Positions 16,547 to 25,786 of a DNA stretch of 64,000 nucleotides are shown here, piece after piece. Positions within the stretch are counted from its first letter, which is position 1. The number at the start of each line of letters is the position of its first letter. Made by a program: the position numbers and the translations under genes. Source of the DNA: JAEMQF01 sp963850525. Its GTDB lineage: Bacteria; Pseudomonadota; Gammaproteobacteria; Burkholderiales; Burkholderiaceae_C. The stretch spans positions 868,001-932,000 of the forward strand of contig CAWKLQ010000004.1 of NCBI GenBank assembly GCA_963850525.1, read 5' to 3'. Below the pieces are notes generated by a model. The model was not told the origin of the DNA and made no database searches. It saw only the letters and a program-made list of their open reading frames with translations.

Positions 16547-19500
16547 GTGGCGAAGGAAAAAATCCAGGGCGCAGCTGGCGCTGCGGTGCCGAGCCCCACG
16601 CTTCGCGAAGCCGCCGAGGCGTCGCTGCGCAGCTCGAGCGTCGGCGCCGCGCCGGCAGCGGACGCACTTTCCTCAGCCGCCGCCTCCGCCAGCCACGCGT
16701 TGGGCCTGGTGCACGAGTTGCAGGGGCACCAAGTCGACGTCACGCTCGCCAAGGCGACCGCAGTGCTCGTCGCCGCCGAGTCGCTGCGCACCGAACGTGC
16801 GCTGGCGCTGAACCGCGTCCTGCTCGAAGTGCGCGGCTTCGACGCCGACGATATCGCTTCTTACGTTCGCGCCGTCACCGAAACGACTGCGCGCGCCGTC
16901 GGCGCGGCGCGGGTGAGCCTCTGGGCGGCCGAGTTGGAGGGCACGGTCCTGCAATGCCGCGGCCGCTTCGACGCGGGAAGCGGCGTGCACGAGCCCGGCA
17001 GGAGCATCCGCGTCGCCGAATATCCGCGTTACTTCGCGGCCTTGCAGGAGAGCGACGTGCTCGCCGCGGACGATGCGATCGCCGACCCGCGCACCAACGA
17101 ATTTGCAACAGGCTGCTTGGACCCGCTGGACATCACGTCGATGCTCGACGCGCCGCTGCGCGTCGGCGGCAGGCTCGCTGGCGTCGTGTGCATCGAGCAC
17201 CGCGGGCCGGCGCGGCGCTGGAGCGCCGAGGAGCAGAGTTTTGCCCACGCGCTGGCGAATGTCGCGCTGCACGCGCTGGCGCATATCGAGCGCGGCCATG
17301 CCGTGGCGGCACGGCAGATCAGCGAACGCCAGCTGCGCACGCTGCTCGACGGCATGGATGATCGCGCCTGGTTGAAGGACGCGCAAGGCCGCTACCTGGC
17401 GCTGAACCGCAGCGAAGCGCGGGCGCTTGGCGTGCCGATCGAACAGGCGCTGGGCAAGACGATCCAGGAGCTGCGGCCCGACGTGGCACTGCGGGGTCAC
17501 GCCGCAGAAGACGCACGCGCGCTGGCCTCGAGCGTGCCGACGCGGGTCGAGCGCCCCGCCGCGTTCGGCGGAGGGTGGCTGGAGATCGTCAGCGCGCAGC
17601 TTCTCGGCGACGACGGCAGTGTGCAAGGGCTGGTCGGCATCGCGCGCGACATCACCGAGCGCAAGCGCATCGAACTTGCCCTGCTGGAAAGCGAAGCGCG
17701 CTTTCGTGCCCTCACCGAGATGTCGTCCGACTGGTATTGGGAAACCGATCCGCAGGGGAGCTACACGATGATGGTGGGGCGTGACGGGAAGGGCCCGAAT
17801 CTGCGCTTCGGCGACACCATCGGCCGCGACAGCCGCGAACTCCAGGCCCTTACCGGAGCGCAGCGCGAGCAACTGAGCCCCAATCCGGTCGAGTACGCGC
17901 GCGCCTTGGCTGAACACCGGAGCTGCCGCGACGCCCTGAGCAAGTGGACCTTTCCCGATGGCAACGTGACCTTCGTGCGCTTCAGCTTCGAGCCGATGTT
18001 CGGCGCCGACGGCGAGTTCCGCGGCTTTCGCGGCGTCAGCAGCGACGTGACGCAGCGTGAACGCGACGCGCAGGCACTGGCCCAGGTGCATCATCAGCTC
18101 GAGCAGGCGATGAGCACGTCCGGCATCGCCTTCCACGAATGGAACCTGAGCGCCAACCTGATGACGATACGCGGTCTGCCCGGACCGGCTGGTCCGAGCT
18201 CACTCGTCGAACGGTCGAAGGGCGAGGCGCTGGCGCTGATTCACCCCGACGACGCGGCGCTGGTGCAGCGCGTCTACGACGAAGTCCGGCGCGGCGTGGT
18301 GCGCAGCGTCGAGGCCGAGTACCGAGTGCGCGGCGCCGGCGGGCAGTGGCGATGGCGCCGCCTGCAGGCCCAGCTCGTCGAGGTGGACCCGCAGAGCGGT
18401 GTGCCGCTGCGTGCGGCGGGCACGAGCAGCGACATCGACTCGCGCAAGCGCGCCGAACTGGCGCTCACCGAACTGAACCGCGAACTCGAAGCGCGCATCG
18501 CGTCGCGCACCGAAGCGCTTGCGCAAAGCGAGGCACGTTTTCGCGTGATGATGAGCGACGCGCCGGTGGGCATCCTCATCGTCGCGCCGGACCGGACAAT
18601 CGTCGACGCGAACCCGCGTGCCTGCGACATTCTGGGCCGCCCGCCGCAGGCGCTGATCGGCATGGGCATCGAGCAAGTCACGCACCCCGACGACTGGCCC
18701 GCCAATGCCGCCCTGGCCGCGCCCATGGAACAAGGGCAATTGCCGCGTTTTGCCTTGGAGAAGCGCTACCTGCGCGGCGACGCCAGCGTGGTCTGGGTCA
18801 GGCTGCACGTGGCGGCGGTGAACGACGCGCAGGGCAAGTTCTTGTACCGGATCGCCGTGATCGAAGACATCACGCAGCGCCGCGAAGCCGACGCGCGCCT
18901 GAGCGAGTATTCGGCGCAGGTCTCGGCGTTGTCGGGCCGCTTGCTGCGCGCCCAGGAAGACGAACGCCGCCACCTGGCGCGCGAACTGCACGACGAAATC
19001 GGCCAGGCGCTGACTGCGGCACAGATGGCGCTGGGCTCGGTGGAGCGGCGCTTCGCTCCCGCGGGCGACGACAGCGCGATCGCCGCGGCGAAGTCGGTGC
19101 TGCGCGACGCGATCAAGGGGGTGCGCACCATGTGGCATGAGTTGCGCCCGCGCGTGTTCGACGATTTGGGCCTCGTGGTTGGGCTGCGCGGCCTGTGCGC
19201 GCAGACCCAGGGCCATTCGCAGATGACGGTGGAGTTTCAGGTGCAGGGGGATGCCACGGCGATTCCCACTCCGCTGGGCGAAGTCTTGTACCGCGTCTGC
19301 CAGGAGGCGCTCACGAACGCGGCGCGCCATGCGCGGGCGACCCGCGTTGAAGTGCAGCTCCGCGAATCCGCCGGCAAGGTGTCGCTGCGCGTGCACGACA
19401 ACGGCGTCGGGTTTGACACGACATCGCAAGCGCGCGCCACGGATCGCCTGGGGTTGGTGGGGATGCGCGAACGCATCAGGCTGCTCGAGGGCACGCTGCG

Positions 19501-19582
19501 CATCGACTCGACGCCTGACAAGGGAACCCTCGTCTGCGCTGAATTCGCCGGCGCGCGCAGCGCGGCGTCGCCAACCTCCTGA
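16547..19582 (+). CDS. GAF and multi-PAS sensor histidine kinase, NarL type (HisKA_3)
   Basis: This protein of about 1011 residues has an N-terminal helical segment with the PAS-linker-like LVHELQGHQVDV, then a GAF domain (about 85-245), four PAS/PAC units (about 260-375, 385-515, 520-645 and 665-790; the first PAC ends ITERKR near 373), a HisKA_3 dimerisation domain with the phospho-accepting His815 in ERRHLARELHDEIGQAL, and a HATPase (EALTNAARHA near 920, HDNGVGFD near 950, GLVGMRERI). There is no transmembrane segment, so it is a cytosolic sensor. The frame is open upstream to 15719 antisense to sodC. I chose GTG at 16547 because upstream residues look non-coding; ATG at 16442 is an alternative. 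No response regulator lies nearby. Confidence 0.88.
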   Translation: MAKEKIQGAAGAAVPSPTLREAAEASLRSSSVGAAPAADALSSAAASASHALGLVHELQGHQVDVTLAKATAVLVAAESLRTERALALNRVLLEVRGFDADDIASYVRAVTETTARAVGAARVSLWAAELEGTVLQCRGRFDAGSGVHEPGRSIRVAEYPRYFAALQESDVLAADDAIADPRTNEFATGCLDPLDITSMLDAPLRVGGRLAGVVCIEHRGPARRWSAEEQSFAHALANVALHALAHIERGHAVAARQISERQLRTLLDGMDDRAWLKDAQGRYLALNRSEARALGVPIEQALGKTIQELRPDVALRGHAAEDARALASSVPTRVERPAAFGGGWLEIVSAQLLGDDGSVQGLVGIARDITERKRIELALLESEARFRALTEMSSDWYWETDPQGSYTMMVGRDGKGPNLRFGDTIGRDSRELQALTGAQREQLSPNPVEYARALAEHRSCRDALSKWTFPDGNVTFVRFSFEPMFGADGEFRGFRGVSSDVTQRERDAQALAQVHHQLEQAMSTSGIAFHEWNLSANLMTIRGLPGPAGPSSLVERSKGEALALIHPDDAALVQRVYDEVRRGVVRSVEAEYRVRGAGGQWRWRRLQAQLVEVDPQSGVPLRAAGTSSDIDSRKRAELALTELNRELEARIASRTEALAQSEARFRVMMSDAPVGILIVAPDRTIVDANPRACDILGRPPQALIGMGIEQVTHPDDWPANAALAAPMEQGQLPRFALEKRYLRGDASVVWVRLHVAAVNDAQGKFLYRIAVIEDITQRREADARLSEYSAQVSALSGRLLRAQEDERRHLARELHDEIGQALTAAQMALGSVERRFAPAGDDSAIAAAKSVLRDAIKGVRTMWHELRPRVFDDLGLVVGLRGLCAQTQGHSQMTVEFQVQGDATAIPTPLGEVLYRVCQEALTNAARHARATRVEVQLRESAGKVSLRVHDNGVGFDTTSQARATDRLGLVGMRERIRLLEGTLRIDSTPDKGTLVCAEFAGARSAASPTS

Positions 19583-19613
19583 GCGCGGCGCGCTCGCTCG
19601 CGTCGCAGCCCGG

Positions 19614-20744
19614 CTACGCGAGCGCCCGGCCGATCAGGATTTTCTGCACGTCGCTCGTGCCTTCGTAGATCTGGCAGACGCGCACGTCGCGGCAAATGCG
19701 CTCGACCGGGAAGTCGCTCACGTAGCCGTAGCCGCCGAAGGTTTGCAGCGCCGCGCTGCAGACTCTCTCGGCCATTTCGCTGGCGAAGAGTTTGGCCATC
19801 GCGGCCTCTTTCAGGCAAGGCTGCCCGGCGTCTTTGAGGCGCGCCGCGTGATGCAGGAGCTGGCGCGCGGCTTCGATTTGTGTGGCCATCTCGGCGAGGC
19901 GGAATTGCAGCGCCTGGTGTTCGAAGATGGGTTTGCCGAAGGCGACGCGCTCTTTCGAATAGGCCAGTGCGGCGTCGAACGCGGCGCGCGCCATGCCCAC
20001 GCTTTGCGCGGCGATGCCGATGCGCCCGCCCTCCAGGCCCGACAGCGCGATCTTCAGGCCCAGCCCCTCGTCGGCGAGCAAATTCGCCGCGGGGACGGTG
20101 CAGGTGTCGAAGCGGATCTGCGCCGTGTCACTGCTGTGCTGGCCGAGTTTGTCTTCGATGCGCGCGACCTCATAGCCGGGTGTGCGGGTGGGCACGATGA
20201 AAGCGCTGATGCCGCGTTTGCCCGCGCCCTTGTCGGTGACCGCCATGACGATCGCGACGTCGGCGTTCTTCCCGCTCGTCACGAACTGCTTGACGCCGTT
20301 CAGCACGTACGTGTCGCCTCGTCGGACGGCGCTCGTCGTCAAGCCGTCGGCCTGCGAGCCGACGTGCGGCTCGGTGAGGCAAAACGCGCCGAGCATGTCA
20401 CCGCGCGCGAGCGGCATCAGCCACTGCTGCTTTTGCGCATCGTTGCCCCACGCCATGAGGATCGAACACACGGGACAGTTGTTGACGCTGACGATCGTCG
20501 ACGTACCGCCGTCGCCGGCGGCGATTTCTTCCAGGATCACCGCCAGCGCCAGATAGTCCAGCCCTGCGCCGTCCCACTCATTGGGCACGGCCACACCGTA
20601 GCAGCCCAGCGCCGCCAGGCCCTTCAACTCGGCGGCAGGGAAGTGGTGCTCCTTGTCCCAACGCGCGGCGTGCGGTGCGATGCGGTCCTGCACGTAGGCG
20701 CGCACGGCGTCTTGCACGGCGCGGTGGTCTTCGCTGAGAGGCAT
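19614..20744 (-). CDS. Acyl-CoA dehydrogenase (short/branched-chain type)
   Basis: This 376-residue protein has the classic short-chain acyl-CoA dehydrogenase pattern: FCLTEPHVGSQADGL, YVLNGVKQFVTSG, ERVAFGKPIFEHQALQF, LQTFGGYGYVSDFPVER and the catalytic Glu361 in IYEGTSDVQKILIGRALA. It oxidises a short or branched acyl-CoA and donates electrons to ETF. It is the last gene of the minus-strand cluster that includes thiolase and, further upstream, isovaleryl-CoA dehydrogenase, and begins 27 bp after the NTF2-like gene. It faces the histidine kinase gene convergently. Confidence 0.92.
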   Translation of the reverse strand: MPLSEDHRAVQDAVRAYVQDRIAPHAARWDKEHHFPAAELKGLAALGCYGVAVPNEWDGAGLDYLALAVILEEIAAGDGGTSTIVSVNNCPVCSILMAWGNDAQKQQWLMPLARGDMLGAFCLTEPHVGSQADGLTTSAVRRGDTYVLNGVKQFVTSGKNADVAIVMAVTDKGAGKRGISAFIVPTRTPGYEVARIEDKLGQHSSDTAQIRFDTCTVPAANLLADEGLGLKIALSGLEGGRIGIAAQSVGMARAAFDAALAYSKERVAFGKPIFEHQALQFRLAEMATQIEAARQLLHHAARLKDAGQPCLKEAAMAKLFASEMAERVCSAALQTFGGYGYVSDFPVERICRDVRVCQIYEGTSDVQKILIGRALA

Positions 20745-20771
20745 GCGCGTTTCCTTCCGCGTGGCAGTTGA

Positions 20772-21215
20772 TCAGCGCTCCAGAGCGGCGAGCTTCATGC
20801 TCGCCACGTCTTCTTCATAGGCGGTGGCCATCAGGACCTTGGAGCCCTTGGCGGTGCGCAGCAACTGGTAGGCGGTGTGGAATTCCTGGAGCAGGCTGCC
20901 GTCCTTGCGCCAGAGCTGCCAGTGCACATTCGCAAACGCGTGGTTCGCACCGAGCGCGTGAAAGTGATCGAACTCGAACTCGGCACGCGCAAAGTCGTTG
21001 AGCATGTACACGTCGCACAGGGCGCGCATGTTCTTGCGCTTGGGCGCGTCGTCCGTCCACAACGTGACGCGCGCCGCGGGCTTGCCGTTCGCGTCCGTCT
21101 CGCTGTCGCTGATGCTGCTCGGTGTGTGCCAGAGGTCGGCGACGGCGTCGCCGTCGAGCTCGTTGAAAGCGTCGCGGTAACGCTCGAAGAATTGGCGTGT
21201 CTCTTGTTCGTTCAT
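20772..21215 (-). CDS. NTF2/SnoaL-like small protein
   Basis: This 147-residue protein has the NTF2-like alpha+beta cone pattern: an N-terminal helix QETRQFFERYRDAFNELDGDAVADLWHTPSS, then strands with ALGANHAFANVHWQLWRKDGS and a C-terminal QEFHTAYQLLR. The function is unknown; members range from isomerases to binding proteins. An ATG at 21215 with AGGA 5 nt upstream is preferred over the longer frame. It lies between the LysE-type exporter (10 bp) and the acyl-CoA dehydrogenase (27 bp), apparently one transcript. Confidence 0.75.
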   Translation of the reverse strand: MNEQETRQFFERYRDAFNELDGDAVADLWHTPSSISDSETDANGKPAARVTLWTDDAPKRKNMRALCDVYMLNDFARAEFEFDHFHALGANHAFANVHWQLWRKDGSLLQEFHTAYQLLRTAKGSKVLMATAYEEDVASMKLAALER

Positions 21216-21225
21216 CGATTCCTCA

Positions 21226-21912
21226 TCATCCCGCGCGTTGCGCCAGCGCAAGGCGCGCCGCGAGCACCGCAAACAGCCCGGCACCCCCGGCGTACAAAGC
21301 GCGCACCCCTGTTTGCGGCGCGCGCCAGCGGCGCAAGGGGGCGACGCAGGCGACGAACAGCAAGAGGAATGCGCCGCCTTGAATCACGAACCAGGCACCG
21401 AGAAAAAGAAACGCCAGCGTCTTGTTCGGCGCGTCGCCGCTGATGAACTGCGGCAGCAAGGCGAGGAAGAACAGCGCGACTTTCGGGTTCAGTGCGTTCG
21501 TCAGCAAGCCTTGGCGAAAGACTGCAAGCAGCGTCGGCGCGTTGCGCTGTGCTGCAGAGGACTGCGGGAGGGGCGCTGGATCGCCCGCCGCGTCGGCCGA
21601 CGCCGCGCTCGACCCCATGCCACGCGTCGCCGTGCGCAACATGCCCCAGGCAAGCCAGAGCAGGTACAGCGCGCCAGCCCACTTGACGACGTTGAACGCT
21701 GCGCTCGACGCCGCAAGCAGGGCGGCCAGGCCGAACGCGGCCGCGAGCGTGTGCACCACGCAGCCGCCGGCAATTCCCAGTGCCGCGGCAGCGCCGGCGC
21801 GCACGCCGAATTGAAGCGTGCGCGTCAACGTGAAGATCAGGTCGACACCGGGCGTCGCGTTGAGCACGAGCACGGTGAGGGCGAACAGCCAGGGGTCTTG
21901 GGTGCCCAGCAT
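21226..21912 (-). CDS. LysE/RhtB family amino-acid exporter
   Basis: This protein of about 228 residues has six hydrophobic stretches and the family hallmark near the N-terminus (LVLNATPGVDLIFTLTRTLQFGVRAG) followed by GIAGGCVVHTLAAAFGLAALL, then a cytoplasmic loop rich in Ser/Ala/Gln, and GLLTNALNPKVALFFLALLPQF, which is the classic RhtB segment. It exports amino acids or similar metabolites across the inner membrane. The start ATG at 21912 overlaps the thiolase stop by one base (TGATG), so translation is coupled. Linkage to branched-chain catabolic genes suggests export of an amino acid, but the substrate cannot be read from sequence. Confidence 0.9.
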   Translation of the reverse strand: MLGTQDPWLFALTVLVLNATPGVDLIFTLTRTLQFGVRAGAAAALGIAGGCVVHTLAAAFGLAALLAASSAAFNVVKWAGALYLLWLAWGMLRTATRGMGSSAASADAAGDPAPLPQSSAAQRNAPTLLAVFRQGLLTNALNPKVALFFLALLPQFISGDAPNKTLAFLFLGAWFVIQGGAFLLLFVACVAPLRRWRAPQTGVRALYAGGAGLFAVLAARLALAQRAG

Positions 21913-23090
21913 CAGATCAATTCCACCGCCAGCGCCGTCGCCTCGCCCCCGCCGATGCACAGCGCAGCAACACCGCGCTTTTTGCCGTACTTGCGCAATG
22001 CGCCGAGCAGCGTGACGACGATGCGTGCGCCGCTTGCGCCGATCGGGTGGCCCAAAGCGCAAGCACCGCCATGAATGTTGACGATGTCGGCGGAGAGTTT
22101 GAACTCCGTCATCGCCGCCATCGTCACCGCGGCAAACGCTTCGTTCACTTCCCACAAGTCGACTTGCGCTGCGCTCCAGCCGGTCTTCTTCAAGAGTTTC
22201 TCGATCGCGCCCACCGGCGCCGTCGTGAACCAGTTCGGCGCTTGAGCGTGCACGCTGTGGCCGACGATGCGTGCGAGCGGCTTGCAACCCAGTTTGATCG
22301 CCGTCGACTCGCGCATCAGCACGAGCGCGGCGGCGCCGTCGGAGATGCTCGATGCGTTGGCGGCGGTGATCGTGCCGTCCTTTTTGAATGCCGGTTTGAG
22401 GCCGGGGATCTTGTCGAGCTTGGCCTTGAACGGCTGTTCGTCGAACTTGATGAGGGTGTCACCGGCCTTTCCTGGAATCGATACCGGAGCGATTTCCCAC
22501 TCGAAGCTGCCGTCTTCGTTTGCCTTCTTGCTGCGCTGTGTCGAGCGGATCGCGAACTCGTCTTGCGCTTCGCGCGTGAACTTGTATTTCGCGACACAGT
22601 CTTCGGCGAACACGCCCATCGCCTTGCCGCGTTCGTACGCGTCTTCCAGGCCGTCGATCGCCATGTGATCGAACATCTGTTGGGCTCCGTAGCGCACGCC
22701 TTTGCGCGCGAACATCAGGTGCGGCGCGTTCGTCATGCTCTCCATGCCGCCGGCGATCAGCACGTTGGCGGATTCGGCGCGAAGCATGTCGTGCGCGAAC
22801 ATCATGGCGCGCATTCCGGAGCCGCACATTTTGGACAGCGTGACTGCCCCCGCCGATTGCGGCAAGCCTGCGCCGAGCACCGCCTGGCGCGCCGGCGCCT
22901 GGCCCTGGCCGGCCATCAGGCAGTTGCCCATCAGGACTTCGTCGACGGCGTCGCCGGTGATCCCGGCACGCTGCACGGCGGCCTTGATCGCGACGGCTCC
23001 GAGTTGGTGCGCGGCGAGCGCTGAGAAATCGCCGAGCAAACCGCCGATCGGCGTGCGCGCCGCGGAAACGATGACGATGGATTCAGCCAT
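21912..23090 (-). CDS. Acetyl-CoA acetyltransferase (thiolase)
   Basis: This 392-residue thiolase has the nucleophile Cys89 (LSKMCGSGM), the substrate-binding WEVNEAFAAV, the GHPIGASGARIV His motif (NIHGGACALGHPIGASG) and the C-terminal acid/base Cys of CIGGGEATAL. It catalyses thiolytic cleavage of acetoacetyl-CoA or the reverse condensation. The gene lies 72 bp after aceK and is translationally coupled to the LysE-type gene. In this context it likely completes branched-chain or fatty acyl-CoA degradation to acetyl-CoA; a role in PHB synthesis is possible, but no phaB or phaC is near. Confidence 0.94.
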   Translation of the reverse strand: MAESIVIVSAARTPIGGLLGDFSALAAHQLGAVAIKAAVQRAGITGDAVDEVLMGNCLMAGQGQAPARQAVLGAGLPQSAGAVTLSKMCGSGMRAMMFAHDMLRAESANVLIAGGMESMTNAPHLMFARKGVRYGAQQMFDHMAIDGLEDAYERGKAMGVFAEDCVAKYKFTREAQDEFAIRSTQRSKKANEDGSFEWEIAPVSIPGKAGDTLIKFDEQPFKAKLDKIPGLKPAFKKDGTITAANASSISDGAAALVLMRESTAIKLGCKPLARIVGHSVHAQAPNWFTTAPVGAIEKLLKKTGWSAAQVDLWEVNEAFAAVTMAAMTEFKLSADIVNIHGGACALGHPIGASGARIVVTLLGALRKYGKKRGVAALCIGGGEATALAVELI

Positions 23091-23162
23091 GGGGTACTCC
23101 TTCTTGAGGTCAACGGGATTCGATCATTTCAAGTCTTCGGTGCAAGCCGTCCCGACTCGGCT

Positions 23163-25064
23163 TCACACCGAGCCCAGGCGCGCCGTTCGCGCGTTGCGCC
23201 AGGCGCCGGGTTCGCTGGAGTCTGCCACGGGGCGTGAGCCGGCGCGCGAGGGCTCGAACTCGGGGTCGATGACGTCGGGATTCACTGCGCCACGCATTCT
23301 CGGCTGCAAGCGAAAACGCTTGTGCGCCTCATAGGGGAAGACGTCGTGCACATAACCGGCGAGGATGCGCTCCTTGTGGCCTTGCCAGAACACCGCGTCG
23401 AACAAGTCGGCGTGTTGCCTCAGGAAGACTTCGCGCACCGCAGGGTTGCCGAGCAGGAAGGGGCCGAAGGTCTCGGGAAAGACGTCTTTGGGCCCCACGG
23501 TGTACCAGACCTCGCCCGACATTTCTTCTTCTTCATTGCGCGGTGTGGGCACCTTGCGGAACGTGCAGTCGGTCAGGTATTCGATTTCGTCATAGTCGTA
23601 GAACACGACCTTGCCGTGGCGCGTGACGCCGAAATTCTTCCACAGCATGTCGCCGGGGAAGATGTTGGCGCGAACCAGGTCCTTGATCGCGTTGCCGTAT
23701 TCGGTGACGGCGTGTTCGATCTGCTGCGGCGTCGCCTCGTGCAAATAGATGTTCAGCGGAATCATGCGCCGTTCGATGTAGAGGTGGCGCAACACCAGCG
23801 TGTCGCCGTCTTCTTCGACGAGGCTCGCGCAGAAGTGCTTGAGCTCAGTGATCAGCTCGTCGTCGAAGCGCGCGCGCGGAAAAGCGACGTTGCTGTACTC
23901 CAGCGTATCCGCCATGCGCCCCACCCGATCGTGCTGCTTGACGAGCAGGTACTTCGACTTGATGATTTCGCGCGTCGTTTCCTTTTGCGGCGGATAGAAG
24001 TCCTTGATGACCTTGAACACATACGGAAAACTCGGCAGGTCGAAGACGAGCATGACCATTCCCTTGATTCCGGGCGCGATGCGGAAGCGATCCGTCGAAT
24101 GCCGCAGGTGCGCGAGGAAGTCGCGGTAGAACAAGTTCTTGCCCTGCTTTTGCAGGCCGATCGCGCTGTAGATTTCGCTGCGCGGTTTGCGCGGCATGAG
24201 CGAGCGCAGGAACTGCACGTAGGCCGAGGGCACTTCCATGTTGACCATGAAATAGGCGCGCGCGAAGCTGAACACGAGCAGCAGGTCGTCTTCGCCGAAC
24301 AGCGCGGCGTCGATGATCAGCTTTGAGTGCGCTCCGTGGAGGACGGGCAAGGCAAACGGGACTTCGTCAAAGCCGTTGATGATTTTCCCGACGATGTAGG
24401 CGCCCTTGTTGCGGAAGAACATCGAAGACAGCACCTGGATCTGGAAGTTGGTGCGCAGGCGAAAGTCGCCGAGCTGCGTGGCCACCGCGTTCATCACGTA
24501 GTCGACGTCGCGGTCCAGGTCTTCGAAGGGGCGCTGCAATTGGAAGTGGCCGATGATTTGCAGCCAGGTGTCGCGCAAGCTCTCCTTGGTCGGGTAATAG
24601 GCGCGGTAGGTCGGCAGCGACTCGGGTTCGTCGTTCTCGATGTATTCAGTCGAGACCGCGGGGCGAACGAAGATGAAGTCGTTGTGAAAGTAGCTGCGGT
24701 GCAGGATCTTCGTCGTCACCGAGTTGAAAAACGTTTCAGCCAGCTCGGGTTGCGACGAATTCGTGAGCAGGCCGATGTAATGCAGCTTCACCTGTTGCCA
24801 GACGTCCTTGGGCAGCGTCGACGCCTGGAACTCGCGCTGCAGGCGCTCGGCGGCTTCGTCGACGCGCTTGTCGTAGAACTCGATTCGTTCGCGCTGCGCG
24901 CGCTGTTGGCCGTGCCAGTCGGCCGCCTCGAAACGCCGCTGCGCACCCGCGCTCGCCTCGCGAAACAGCGTGTAGTGGCGGTTGAATCCGTCCAGCATTG
25001 CCTGCGCGATCTCAAAACCGCGCGCGTCGGTCAGGCGTTGCGGGAACACGGCGCGCTCGTTCAC
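23163..25064 (-). CDS. aceK: Isocitrate dehydrogenase kinase/phosphatase
   Basis: This 633-residue protein matches AceK along its length: an N-terminal regulatory half (FDGFNRHY-like GFNRHYTLFREAS, LHYIGLLTNSSQPELAETFFNSV) and a kinase-like C-terminal half with FKVIKDFYPPQKETTREIIKSKY, VRANIFPGDMLWKNFGVTRHGKVVFYDYDEIEYLTDC and NEEEEMSGEVWYTVGPKDVFPE. It phosphorylates and dephosphorylates isocitrate dehydrogenase to divert carbon to the glyoxylate shunt during growth on acetate or fatty acids, which fits its acyl-CoA neighbours. It starts with GTG at 25064 overlapping the carbonic anhydrase stop (GTGA). The C-terminus extends some 50 residues beyond the conserved RLQPRMRGAVNPD region with a low-complexity tail. 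Confidence 0.95.
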   Translation of the reverse strand: MNERAVFPQRLTDARGFEIAQAMLDGFNRHYTLFREASAGAQRRFEAADWHGQQRAQRERIEFYDKRVDEAAERLQREFQASTLPKDVWQQVKLHYIGLLTNSSQPELAETFFNSVTTKILHRSYFHNDFIFVRPAVSTEYIENDEPESLPTYRAYYPTKESLRDTWLQIIGHFQLQRPFEDLDRDVDYVMNAVATQLGDFRLRTNFQIQVLSSMFFRNKGAYIVGKIINGFDEVPFALPVLHGAHSKLIIDAALFGEDDLLLVFSFARAYFMVNMEVPSAYVQFLRSLMPRKPRSEIYSAIGLQKQGKNLFYRDFLAHLRHSTDRFRIAPGIKGMVMLVFDLPSFPYVFKVIKDFYPPQKETTREIIKSKYLLVKQHDRVGRMADTLEYSNVAFPRARFDDELITELKHFCASLVEEDGDTLVLRHLYIERRMIPLNIYLHEATPQQIEHAVTEYGNAIKDLVRANIFPGDMLWKNFGVTRHGKVVFYDYDEIEYLTDCTFRKVPTPRNEEEEMSGEVWYTVGPKDVFPETFGPFLLGNPAVREVFLRQHADLFDAVFWQGHKERILAGYVHDVFPYEAHKRFRLQPRMRGAVNPDVIDPEFEPSRAGSRPVADSSEPGAWRNARTARLGSV

Positions 25065-25744
25065 GGGCGGCCACCTTTGCGGATCGCGTCATAGCGCGCG
25101 GTCAACGCGCCCACGGCCAAGCCGTACGCGGCGGCGAGTTCGCCGGGCTGCGCCACGGTGATTTTCAAGTCGTTCAGCAGGCCGTCGTGCAAGCCGTACA
25201 CCCAGCCGTGCACGACGACGCTCTGGCCGCGCTCCCACGCGTCTTGCACGACGGTGGTTTCGCACACGTTGAACGCCTGCTCGAGCACGTTCAGCTCGCA
25301 CAGCGCCTGGATGCGCAGCTCCTCGTCGTCCATGCCGTCGAGAAACGTGCGGTGCTTCTTGCGAACGTCCTGCACATGGCGCAGCCAGTTGTCGGCCAGG
25401 CCGATGCGGCGGTTTTGCGCCGCCGCCGTGACGCCGCCGCAGCCGTAGTGGCCCACGACCATGATGTGGCGCACCTGCAGCAGGTCGATCGCGTACTGCA
25501 TGACCGACAGCGCGTTCAAGTCGGAATGCACGACGACATTCGCGACGTTGCGGTGCACGAACACGTCGCCCGGCAACAGGCCCAGGATCTCGTTCGCAGG
25601 GACGCGGCTGTCGGCGCAGCCTATCCACAGGTACTGCGGCGCCTGTTGCTTGAGCAGGTTCGTGAAGAATCCCGGCGTGCGCGCCTGCGTCTGCGCGGCC
25701 CAGAGGCGGTTGCTTTCGAAGAGTTCGGTGAGGTGGGTGGTCAT
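25061..25744 (-). CDS. can: Beta-class carbonic anhydrase
   Basis: This 227-residue protein has the zinc ligands Cys43, Asp45, His99 and Cys102 (IGCADSRVPANE and VVGHYGCGGV) with Arg47 of the Asp/Arg dyad, the signature of type II beta-carbonic anhydrases such as E. coli Can. It interconverts CO2 and bicarbonate in the cytoplasm. It overlaps aceK by 4 bp, so the two are translationally coupled, and it lies between isovaleryl-CoA dehydrogenase and aceK. A link to bicarbonate supply for acyl-CoA carboxylases of leucine catabolism is plausible but inferred. Confidence 0.94.
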   Translation of the reverse strand: MTTHLTELFESNRLWAAQTQARTPGFFTNLLKQQAPQYLWIGCADSRVPANEILGLLPGDVFVHRNVANVVVHSDLNALSVMQYAIDLLQVRHIMVVGHYGCGGVTAAAQNRRIGLADNWLRHVQDVRKKHRTFLDGMDDEELRIQALCELNVLEQAFNVCETTVVQDAWERGQSVVVHGWVYGLHDGLLNDLKITVAQPGELAAAYGLAVGALTARYDAIRKGGRP

Positions 25745-25786
25745 GCGTTACCCCGCCTGCGCGCACACGCCCCATCCAGAGGCTGC

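Noticed and set aside
23163..23320. The AceK C-terminal tail as a separate gene or frameshift
   Set aside because: The frame is continuous with the conserved kinase domain and has no independent start; it is a low-complexity tail.
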